In this document: positions 33,219 through 44,600 of the stretch, piece by piece
Position numbering within the stretch: position 1 is the first letter of the stretch
Layout of the letters: each line of letters begins with the position of its first letter
Source of the DNA: Schizochytrium sp. TIO01
Taxonomy: Eukaryota; Sar; Bigyra; Thraustochytrida; Thraustochytriidae
Direction of reading: 5' to 3'
Assembly: GCA_004764695.1 (NCBI GenBank)
Contig: SMSO01000014.1
Location: 5,400,845 to 5,464,844 of the forward strand
DNA: 64,000 nt
Translations under genes and position numbers: made by a program
Notes under the pieces: model-generated
Seen by the model: only the letters and a program-made list of their open reading frames with translations
Databases searched by the model: none
Told to the model about the DNA's origin: nothing

Positions 33219-34114
33219 TTATTGGATACACTGATGAATGCCTTGCTCAAGAAGGTCAAGATCCTTAGTAGCATAAGAATCGACTTGGCGAGGCGCGAAC
33301 TGGTTGCGCTTGGGAGGCTTGGTGCCGTACTTAGCAAAATAGAGTTTGCTCACAGCCATTCCAAACTTGGGAAGTTCCTTGTCGCGTGCAGGGCGTCCCA
33401 GCAATCGCAAAGCAACTTCGGAAATGGTAATTTCTCTTTGTGCAGGCTCAGCGTCCATAATGGTGTGCACAGGCTGGCCACTCTGCATTTGTGAGTGGTC
33501 TCCCCTGATATCCTGAAGCAAGGAATCAGCAATGAAAACGATATTGCGCCGGTAATCCAGGTGGATCTTGTCACGGTCAGACTCGCCACCTCCATAGGCA
33601 GCCATCATTTTGAAGAAATTCTCCGCCTGAATCTGCCTCAACTGGGCTTCTTCGGCATCTCGACGAGCTTTCTTTAATTTGAGCTCCTCTATGCGCTCCT
33701 TCTGAAAAAGTAGAAACTTCTCATACTCCAGTTCCTCCTGCCAGGTCATAGGACGTTTAGTACCTCGGTTCTGTTGCTCCTCCTGCTGATCCTGCTGTTC
33801 TCCCGGATTGCACGTACTGACCAGTAGCAACCTTCACCACAATATCATTCATGGCAAGGAGGAACTCAGCACAGTCCTTATCTAAAATCACGCATATCAT
33901 CAGAAAGTCCGCACATGCGTGCTACTTGGGCTGCGTGGTAGACAAAGCCTGTCGCTCCGATGAAGCGATTCGTATAATGCCAGATGTCCAGCAGGCTGGG
34001 CGAAGCGTTCTTCACCGCGGGATCGTTGAGCGCCGCAGCGCGCATGGCAAGAGAGGGGTTTCCATACTTGGAGTAAACCTGCTGCACTTGCTCAATGTCT
34101 TGATCTCCGCTCAT
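33219..34114 (-). pseudogene. Unidentified gene read in three frames (frameshifted)
   Basis: A clear ATG at 34114 opens a 78-codon frame (MSGDQDIEQVQQVYSKYGNP) ending at 33878. A second frame then reads DKDCAEFLLAMNDIVVKVATG (about 33876-33815). A third runs from 33830 to the stop at 33219: 203 codons, with a coiled coil (WQEELEYEKFLLFQKERIEE) and a compact C-terminal region containing LRLLGRPARDKELPKFGMAV and KYGTKPPKRNQF. The three parts abut in order and all look coding. The simplest reading is one gene of about 300 residues with two frameshifts. Very short introns or a programmed shift cannot be excluded. The last 30 residues recur as a fragment at 31354-31446. No family is named with confidence. 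Confidence 0.5.
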
Positions 34115-34226
34115 TGTTCTTAGCTAAGTACCTACTACTTTTTCCCTTCTTACTCTGACTATCCTTTAGTTTTCTCAAAAGGCAAAAACCAACCTTTTGA
34201 AGATGCTTTAAAAGAAGAAAAAATGG

Positions 34227-34264
34227 CAAAGAGTTCCCGATTTCTGACTTGAGACCAGGAGGAG
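34227..34264. repeat. 38-bp direct repeat, copy 2 of 2
   Basis: A perfect copy of 30881-30918. Here it is not followed by the coding continuation seen at the other site, so only the intron-end/exon-start part has been copied or retained. Confidence 0.95.
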
Positions 34265-35613
34265 AAAAAACTCAGATAATTTTATTCTTCTTTCTTTATC
34301 TTTTCGTTCATTTACCAAAGGGAGAAGCACGGAGTTGGGTAAACACAAATGCTGACTGGCAATTCTGTCAAGACAGTGGGAGCTTTCCACCAAACAAGGA
34401 GATAATTGAGACCTACAACAAGAGCAAAACCAAGGAAGTGTAATAATGCTACCCTATAGGCTCCTACTATCAACTGTGGTAGTCCAAACCATTGATACTG
34501 TAAAACAGAAAGAATCGCGACAACTTGAAGTACCTTGGTAGCCTGCATTTAGGACTATAATAATAAAAGAAACCAAAAGGGGGGTTTCTGTTTTTACTTT
34601 CTTATTTGTGGTTGATTGAAATTAAAAAAAACTTGAAAACGTTTTGAAGTTTACAAAAGAATGAACTACAAAGAAAGAATTTGGTTTCACTCGGAAGACG
34701 ACGATAACGAAGCTAACTAACAATGGGAGATCATCACATGGGGTGTACGCGACAAGTCCCCGGGTACCCCATATGTGTACTTTTGGGCTGTTCCCAGAGG
34801 GGTGTGCACAGAGGGTGCGCACCATCGGGTTGGGGAGAGAAACCGAAACCTGAAAGGCCTCCTTCCCCAAGCACGCCTGGGCTCGAGTTTGGGGAGGGAG
34901 GGACAGCCAGCAAGAGGTGAGCTGGCGGAGGCCGTCGAACGGTACTCCGGCCAGCAGAGATCTTCAGAAGCACCGCCGCTGCCGGTTTGCACCGCGACCT
35001 GGGCGAGAAAGGACTTGCTTGGCTTGGTGAAAGACCCGGTCGCGTCCGACTGCCTTGGTTCTGTTGCTCTTAGAAGGTGTCTTGCTCGCTTTCACCGCTT
35101 GTAATTCCTTCTCAGGCTTTATTCTGGCTGCGAGCCCACCAAGAAAAGGGCTGCTGGGCTCCTTCGCTTTAGTTCCTAAATCTATTGCTGGCGCAACGCC
35201 TCTTGAGCAAGAGCAAGGCGACAACCATTCTTGTATTGCGATACTGCGGAAACGAGCCGCAGCGAGTCGTTGCCTCGATATTTCCGATCGATCGGCGCCA
35301 GTCACCATCTCCACAGCGGCAACCAAGCGGCCGGGTCCTCACGAGTGGAAGAACGTGAGACCCCCCTCGCCTTAAGGCCCAAACCCAAGACGAAGCTTGA
35401 GTTCAAGCAAGCCTAGTCTTGAACTCGATCTTTGCAAGCGAGTCCCAGTAATCAGGAACGAGACCCACTTCGGTGTACACGACCTTGCTGCTCTTAAGAC
35501 CGACCACGGCCGCCTCGCGCCGCTGCTGCTAGCGGCGCGAATAACTTTGCTGCAGTCGGCCTTTGCCGACTCCAGCAGAGTCTCTGCCGCTCGGTTGAGA
35601 CGGCAACAAACCC
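34265..35613. other. Intergenic, 5' flank of the giant acidic gene
   Basis: AT-rich at first, then GC-rich from about 34740. Chance frames lie on both strands (34622-34992, 34964-35375 and 35372-35738) without family resemblance. No promoter motif was identified with confidence. Confidence 0.5.
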
Positions 35614-38600
35614 ATGTCAAGAGTGCCATCGCTGTCCTCACTCTGGTCAGCGGCTCACCGTGCGCTGGGCGAAAGGTCTATCGAAGAGGATTCGGAGGAC
35701 GTCAGCAGCGAAGAAGAGGAGGACTTGGATTTGAGTGAGGACGAAGACTTGAAGCAACAAGGGAGTGGGAGCGGGAACGAAAACGTCGAAGGCCTGAGCA
35801 GAGGAATCGCAAGCTCTCAGAGCTTGGATCAAAAGGGAATTGATCAAGAGGCTCCAGAACCTGGCCAAGGGGTATTTGGCCAGCGAGTTCTGGGCCAGGG
35901 GATTCTAGGTCAGACTTTCTTAAGTAGGGGGTTATTTGGGGCATTTCGACGAAAGGAAGAGAGTCCAGAGGTATTAGCTCAAGAAACACTTGGCCAAGGA
36001 GTATTGAATATCGGGGCGCTTGGAAGTGAAGCTTCGAAGCAAATAGGAGAGGAGCAAGAGGAAGAACTGGAACTTGAACTTGAACTTGAAGAAGGAGGAG
36101 AGGACATTGAGCTTGAAGAAGAGCTTGAGGAAGAGGAAGAACTAAGGCTTGAAGAGGAATCAGAAGGCGAAGAAGAGCTAGAACTTGAAGAGGAGCAAGA
36201 CGAACGAGTAGCACTTGCTGCCTGGCGATTGCAAGAAACACGTAGCCAGCTAGAGAGTTTAACTTCTGAAGGTAAACAAGGAGAAAGCGAAGAGTCAGAA
36301 GACGAAAAGGAGTTCTTTTCTGGACAAGAAGAGGAAAGCTATTCTCTCGAGGAAGAAGAAGATCTCTCTGAAAACGAGCGAGAAAGCGAACCCTTAATTC
36401 AAGAATATAGGGGAAACGTAGCTCTTAACGAAGAGGAGTCAGAGGGTGATAGTGACTTTTTTTCCGTGCAAGAAGAAGGAAGCCGTGTGCACGAGGGAGT
36501 AGAGGATCTATCTGAAGAAGAGCAAGAACAGGAGCTTTTAGTTCAGACACTTGGGGGGGTGAACCTAGAGGAAGGCGAAAAGCTCGAAAACCAAGGCCGA
36601 GAGCAAGAACTAGATCAGTCCTTAAACCTTGCAAACTTACAAGACCAAGACAAACAAGAGCTTTTTGACAGCCAACGGCAAGAGCAAGAAGGAGCAGAGC
36701 TAGAAAGCGAGAAAGACCAGTTTTCTGAGCAAGAGGAGGAAAGTTTATCGGACAGGAAAGACACAGGTCTCTCTTCTGGAGAAGAATCTGAAGAAGCAGC
36801 TCAAATATACCAACAAAAAGAAATACTTGAGGTTGATCAACGGCAAGAACTTTCATTCTTCCAGCAGACACAACTTCAAGAGGAGCTTACTTCTAGCAAA
36901 AAGGACCCACAGGAGGAGGTAGAGGAAGGCACTCCAGAGCAACCAAACGAGGATCTCCTTGAGCAAAAGGAGGAAAAGGAGCCCTTCGCACAATCATTTT
37001 GTCACGGCACATCTACTGGACAGGAGGAATATTCTATAGACGAACTCGAGGAAGGCCAAAAGCAACAACTCGGTCAACTGCACAAACTCTATAACTTTGG
37101 GCAAAACCAACACCATATTCAAGAAGACCTTGTCTCAGGCGACGAGGAATCAGAGGAGGAAGAAGGACTTCTTTTCAAGCACGGTCTCTCTGACGACGAA
37201 GAAGAGGTCTCATCTGAGATTGACCAAGAACAAGAAGAGAGACAAGGACCACTACCAAAGGCATATCAAAACTGCATAGCTCCTGAAGACGAAGACAGGG
37301 AAACCCTTATCAAAGACAATCTTGACGAAAATCTTGAGGACGACGACCAAGAGCGAGAACTTGTAAACTTCTCGCAAAACCAAAGTAAAGAGCAGCTCAT
37401 TTCTAGAGACAAAGAGGTACAAGAGCAAGAGAAGAAAACACAGTATTTTTCTCAGGAGCAGGAAAAGGAAAGTATCTTGAACTTGTTCGAGCAAACACAG
37501 GAAGGGAAGTTCCTAGCACAGTCATTTCAGCTCAGTACAACTTTTAGGCAAGGCCAAGAACAGGAAAGCCTCCTACCACTGCAACTCACAGAAAGTGCAG
37601 TTCTAGGCCAGCAAGAACACACAGATTCAGATCTAGAACAAGAAGAGTCTGAGTCAGAGGAAGAGAAAGACTGTGACATTAAAGCTAAAGCAGATCTAGA
37701 CCAAGACTTAGCCTCAAAGTTAGAGGAAGACGAAGGCCTCGACGACAAAGTCCAAACAAACCTAGGCCAAGACCTAGAGCAGGAACAGTCAGAGTCAGAG
37801 CCAGAGGAAGGCATAGACCAAGACCTAGAGGAAGAACTAGAACAGAAACAGGAACAGTCGCACTCAGAGTCAGAGGAGGAAGAAGAAGAAGATCTTGAGC
37901 AACACCTTAACTCAGTGTCAGAAGAAGGATCAGACTACAAAGTTCAAGCAGTTTTAGACCAAGACCTGAACCAAGACCTAAACCAGTTACAGCCGGAGTC
38001 AGAGGAGGAGTCAGAGGAGGAGTCAGAGGAGGAGTCAGAGGAGGAGGAAGAAGAAGATCTCGACAGAAAAGTCCAAGCAGACCTAGACCAAGACCTTAAC
38101 TCAGTGTCAGAGGGAGAAGAAGGACTGGACTACAAAGTTCAAGGAGACTTAGACCAAGACCTAGACCTAGAACAGGAACAGTCACAGTCAGACTCTTTGG
38201 AGGAGGAAGAAGAGGAAGAAGACCTCCACAACAAAGTCCAATCAGACCTAGACCAAACCCAAGACCTAGAACAGGAACAGTCACCGTCAGAGTCAGAAGA
38301 GGAGGAAGAAGAAGACCTAGACATCAAAATCCAAGCAGGCCTTGAGCAAAGCCTAGACTCAGAGGAAGAAAAAGGACTAGATTACAAAGTTCAAGCAGAC
38401 TTAGACCTAGAACAGGAACAGTCAAAGTCACAGTCAGAGTCAGAGTCAGAGGAGGAAGAAGAAGAAGAGGAAGAAGACCTCGACAACAAAGTTCAAGTAG
38501 ACTTAGACCCAGAACAGGAACAGTCAAAGTCACAGTCAGAGTCAGAGTCAGAGTCAGAGGAGGAAGAAGAAGAAGAGGAAGAAGACCTCGAAAACAAAGT

Positions 38601-41600
38601 CCAATCAGACCTTGAGCAAGACCTTATCTCAGCGTCAGAGGAAGAAACAGGACTGAACTACAGCGCTCAAGCAGACCTAGATCAAGACTTAGAAGAGTCA
38701 CAGGAACAGTCACAGTCAGAGGAAGAAGAAGACCTCGACAACAAAGTCCAATCAGACCTTGAGCAAGACCTTAACTCAGTGTCAGAGGAGGAAGAAGACT
38801 ACAAAGTTCAAGCAGACCTAGACCAAGACCTAGAAGAGTCACAGGGACAGTCACAGTCACAGTCAGAGGAGGAAGAGGAAGAAGAGGAAGAAGAGGAAGA
38901 AGACCTCGACAACAAAGTCCAAGCAGACCTTGAGCAAGACCTTAACTCGGTGTCAGAGGAAGGAGAAGACTACAAAGTTCAAGCAGACCTAGACCAAGAC
39001 CTAGAAGAGTCACAGGAACCGTCACAGTCAAAGTCAGAGTCGGAGTCTGAAGAGGAGGAAGAGGAGGAAGACCTCAACACCAAAGGCCACGCAGAACTAG
39101 ACCAAGACCTTAACTCAGTGTCAGAGGAAGGAGAGGGACTAGATTACAAAGTTCAAGCAGACCTAGACCTAGAACAGGAACAGTCAGAGTCAGAGTCAGA
39201 GGAGGAGGAGGAGGAAGAAGAAGACCTTGACAACAAGGTCCGAGCAGACCTTAAGCAAGACCTTAGCTCATTGCCAGAGGAAGAACTAGACAACAAGGTA
39301 CAAGCAGGCCTAGACCAAGACCTAGTCCAAGACCTAGGACAAGAACAGTCGCAGTCAGAGTTGGAGTCAGAGTCAGAGTCAGAGGAAGAGGAAGACCTTG
39401 ACAACAAAGATCTTGAGCAGGAGCAAGAACAGTCAGAGGAAAACCTTGGCGACAAAGATCCAGCAGATCAAGACCTACACTCAGAGCTTGAGAAAGAGGA
39501 AGACCTAGATAACAAAGTCGAAACAAACTTAGATCAAGACATAGAACAGTCACAGTCAGAGTCAAAGTCAGAAGAGGAGCAAGACCTTGGCAACAAAGAC
39601 CTAGCAGATCAACACCTAGAGTTAGAGCAAGAACAGGAACAGCCACAGCCACAGTCAGAGGAGGAGGAGGAGGAAGAAGAAGAAGAAGAAGAGGACCTCG
39701 ACAACAAAGTCCAAGCAGACCTTGAGCAAGACCTTAACTCAGTTTCAGAGGAAGAAGAAGGACTAGACGACAAAGTTCAAGCAGACCTAGAACAGGAGCA
39801 GGAAGAGGAACAATCAGAGTCAGAGTCAGAAGAAGATCTCGGCGAAAACGACCAAGTAGATCAAGACCTAGACTCAGAGCTAGAAAAAGACCAAGGCTTA
39901 GACGACAAAGTCCAAACGAACCTAGATCAAGACCTAGAACAGTCAGAGTCAGAGTTAGAGTCAGAGTCAGAGGAAGACCTCGGCGTCAAAGACCACGCAG
40001 ACCAAGACCGAAACCTAGACTCAGAGTTAGATTTAGAGGAAGACCTAGACGACAAAGTACAAACAAACCTAGACCAAGACCTAACTCAAGAACAGTTAGA
40101 GTCAGAGAAAGAAACAGAGGCCCCCCTTGAGCAAGAGAAGGAAACTTTCTCAATCGATAAAGATAAAACTTTTTCTGAACAGAAACGAGGAGAGCTAGAC
40201 CCTCTATTGCATACATTCCAGCACCAAATTATTCTTGGACAGAGGCAAGAGGAGACGCTTGACAACAAAGTCCAGGTAGATTCAAATCAAGACCGAGACC
40301 TAGACTCAGATCAAGTAGACTCAGAGGAAGAGGAGTCAGAAGAAGAAGAAAGTACCTTGGGCGAAGAACGCGAGGATAATCTCTCTGACCAAGAACAAAG
40401 GAAAGTAGAACCCTGCACACAAGCACTTCAGTGGAAATTAGCTCTTGAGCAAGACCAAGACCAATACCAAGAGGAGTCAGAAAAAGCAGTAGTTCTTTCT
40501 GAGCAAGAAAAGCAGAGCCTTTCGAGTGACGAAGAAGAGGAGCAAGAACTTCAATCAAAACAGCCTTTAGTGCAGTTAGTTTTTGAGGAAGAGGAAGACC
40601 GCAGTACCAAAGTCGAAGGAGACAAAGACCAAAAGGACTCAGAGGAGGAAGAAGAGTTTCTTTCTGAACAAGAAAGACATAGCTTCTCAAGTAGTGAAGA
40701 AAACAACCTTTCTGAACAAGAACAAGACGAGCTAGATTTTCTAGCACAAACCCTTCAGCACCAACTAGCACTTGGACAATATCAAGAAGGGCTCGACAAA
40801 AAATTTGAGGACAGCCAAAGCCAAGACCAAGAGGGATTAGAAGAGGAGCAGGATTCTTTTTCTGAGCCGGGAAGAGAAGAACTAAGTAACCTTGTGCAAG
40901 CGCTCGGTCAGAACGCAGTTCCTGAGGAAGGCCAAGACCAAGACCAAGACCAAGACCAAGACCAAGAGGAATCAGTAAAAGAAGAGTATTTTAGGAATCA
41001 GGGAAAACAAAGTTTCCTGGGTGAAGAAGAGAAAACTTTCTCAGATCAAGAACAGGAAAAAGTAGACCCCCTCGCGCAAGTACTTCAGCACAGAGCATTT
41101 CTTGAGCAAAAAAAGCAGAGTCTTTCAAGTGACGAAGTAGAAGGAGAAGCTCTTTCTGAGCAAGAAGAACAGAGTCTTTCGAGCGACGAAGAGGAAGAGG
41201 AGGTTCTTTCTGAGCAAGAAGAACAGAGTCTTTCACGTGGCGAAGTAGAAGAAGAAGTTCTTTCTGAGCAAGAAGAACAGGGTCTTTCACGTGGCGAAGT
41301 AGAAGAAGAAGTTCTTTCTGAGCAAGAAGAACAGGGTCTTTCGAGCGACGAAGAAGAAGAGGAGGTTCTTTCTGAGCAAGAAAAACCGAGCCTTTCGAGT
41401 GACGAAGTAGAAGAAGAAGTTCTTTCTGAGCAAGAAGAACAGAGTCTTTCGAGTAACGAAGAAGAAGAGGAGGTTCTTTCTAAGCAAGAAAAACCGAGCC
41501 TTTCGGGTAACGAAGTAGAAGGAGAAGCTCTTTCTGAGCAAGAAGAACAGAGTCTTTCGAGTAACGAAGAAGAAGAGGAGGTTCTTTCTAAGCAAGAAAA

Positions 41601-44600
41601 ACCGAGCCTTTCGGGTAACGAAGTAGAAGGAGAAGCTCTTTCTGAGCAAGAAAGACAGAGTCTTTCGAGCGACGAAGAAGAAGAGGAGGTTCTTTCTGAG
41701 CAAGAAGAGCAGAGTCTTTCGAGCGACGAAGAAGAAGAGGAGGTTCTTTCTGAGCAAGAAAGACAGAGTCTTTCGAGTGACGAAGAGGAAGAGGAGGTTC
41801 TTTCTGAGCAAGAAGAACAGAGTCTTTCGAGCGACGAAGAAGAAGAGGAGGTTCTTTCTGAGCAAGAAAAACCGAGCCTTTCGAGTGACGAAGTAGAAGG
41901 AGAAGCTCTTTCTGAGCAAGAAAAACAGAGTCTTTCGAGCGACGAAGAAGAAGAGGAGGTTCTTTCTGAGCAAGACGAACAGAGTCTTTCACGTGTCGAA
42001 GTAGTAGAAGGAGTTCTTTCTGAACAAGAAGAACAGAGTCTTTCACGTGTCGAAGTAGTAGAAGAGGAGGTTCTTTCTGAGCAAGAAGAACAGAGTCTTT
42101 CGAGCGACGAAGAAGAAGAGGAGGTTCTTTCTGAGCAAGAAAAGCCAAGTCTTTCGAGTGACGAAGTAGAAGAGGAAGCTCTTTCTGAGCAAGAAGAACA
42201 GAGTCTTTCGAGCGACGACGAAGAAGAGGAGGTTCTTTCTGAGCAAGAAAAGCCAAGTCTTTCGAGTGACGAAGTAGAAGAGGAAGCTCTTTCTGAGCAA
42301 GAAGAACAGAGTCTTTCGAGCGACGAAGAGGAAGAGGAGGTTCTTTCTGAGCAAGAAGAACAGAGTCTTTCACGTGGCGAAGTAGAAGAGGAAGCCCTTT
42401 CTGAGCAAGAAGAACAGAGTCTTTCGAGCGACGAAGAAGAAGAGGAGGTTCTTTCTGAGCAAGAAAAGCCAAGTCTTTCGAGTGACGAAGTAGAAGAGGA
42501 AGTTCTTTCTGAGCAAGAAGAACAGGGTCTTTTGAGCGACGAAGAAGAAGAGGAGGTTCTTTCTGAGCAAGAAGAACAGAGTCTTTCACGTGGCGAAGTA
42601 GAAGAGGAAGTTCTTTCTGAGCAAGAAGAACAGAGTCTTTCGAGCGACGAAGAGGAAGAGGAGGTTCTTTCTGAGCAAGAAAAGCCAAGTCTTTCACGTG
42701 TCGAAGTAGTAGAAGAAGTTCTTTCTGAGCAAGAAGAACAGAGTCTTTCACGTGTCGAAGTAGTAGAAGAGGAGGTTCTTTCTGAGCAAGAAGAACAGAG
42801 TCTTTCGAGCGACGAAGAAGAAGAGGAGGTTCTTTCTGAGCAAGAAAAGCCAAGTCTTTCGAGTGACGAAGTAGAAGAGGAAGCTCTTTCTGAGCAAGAA
42901 GAGCAGAGTCTTTCGAGCGACGAAGAGGAAGAGGAGGTTCTTTCTGAGCAAGAAAAGCCGAGGCTTTCACGTGACGAAGTAGAAGAGGAAGCTCTTTCTG
43001 AGCAAGGAGAACAGAGTCTTTCGAGCGACGAAGAGGAAGAGGAGGTTCTTTCTGAGCAAGAAGAACAGAGTCTTTCACGTGGCGAAAAAGAGAATCTCTC
43101 TGAGCACGAAGAAGAGCAAGAAGTTCAATCGAAAGAACCTTTAGTTTTCGAACAAGAAGAAAACCTCAGTAAGAGAGTCGAAGCAGACAAGGACCAAAAA
43201 GACTCAGAGGAGGAAGAGGAGCTTCTTTCTGAACAGGAAAGACATAGTTTCTCGAGCGGCGAGGAAGAGGATACCTCTGACCAAGACCAAGGTGAAGAAG
43301 AGGTTGAAGAAGACCAAACCCTTGGATACGAGCATTTGGACTTAAATCAGCAAAGAAGCCTCGGACTCTCCCTTTGGGAACAGGAACACAAGGAGGAAAA
43401 TCTTCTAGCCGAAGAGACACATCAAGCCCTTGATAGAAAGGAAGAGCAAGAATTTCTAGCACAGGTAGTTCAACCCCAGACCTTTCTTAAACAAGAAGAA
43501 AGAGAGGTTCCCGAATTGGGCAAAGCACGAGAAATCGCAAGTTACGAACACGATCAGCAGCTCGTCTTATCTGAAGCCGAAGGAAAAGGTCTGAAGCAAC
43601 AAATCAAATACTTCTCTCAAGACCAAGAGCAAGAGGATCTTGCGTACGAAGAAGTAGAAGAAAAGGTCTTGTTCGCTCATACACTTCTGCAAACCGAAGA
43701 AAGCCACGCTCAGCAGTTTTCAAAACAGCAAAGAGGATTGGATTTTCCTTTCCAACAAAAAAGGCAAGAGCAGTTTTCGAGTCAGCTTCTTAATCATAGA
43801 TCACCGTTAGAAGAAGCTTTCCGCCAACAGCGAGAAGAGGAGGCTGAACTAAAGTCCTCAGAGCTCGAGGAGAAGGAAGAGGAAGAAGAAGGCAAAGTCG
43901 AAGACAAGGGTCGTTTCATCCAAGGCCCCTCCGCGCTAGCGTTTCCCTCTCACCGAGCACAGGAGCAGCCAGTACAGGTCTCAGACCGCTTCTTTCAGCC
44001 CGAGCCTCAGAGCTTTTCTTCCTCCAGCCCCGGGCCCCAGACCCAGCAAGAGTCTTTCCCGACACCTTCGCAAGCCTCTTCCACCCCCCTCCTTGACGCA
44101 GACCTACGCACAGATCCTCCAAAGGACCTCGGCCTCGAGAAGACAGCCTTCGCCCAAGTCACTTCATCCGAGATCGCTGAGGAGCTCCAGGAAGAAGTGA
44201 CCCCACAGCAGGAGCGAAACGATCACAGCGAAGTGTGCGATTGGGAAGACCTCGCCGGAAAAGAACGGGAACAGGAACAAGAACAGCTCACGAGAGAGCT
44301 CGACGAGCACGAGGACTCGGTTTTGGAGGAGAGAGGGATTAGTAGCAGCATGCAGAGGCAGAGATCAAACCTCGAAGGCGGTCCGCTGGCAGCGGCGTTT
44401 GCGGCGAGCCAGGGAACAGCGGGAGAGAGCGTTTCGTCATCGAGGGAGATAGGGCAAAACCTCTTGCGGCAGAGGCAACAGCAATTCATGCAGCAGAGGC
44501 AGCAACGAGGAGACAAAGAGCACTTTGGCAGAGCAACGAATGCAGTATCGGCGGCCTTTGCCTTTAGCAAAGCAGGGGCAGCAGCTAGAGATCAGGAGCG

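Noticed and set aside
41588-43078. 496-codon minus-strand frame inside the giant gene
   Set aside because: Antisense shadow of the 54-bp array. The sense frame is longer, starts with ATG and continues into globular domains.
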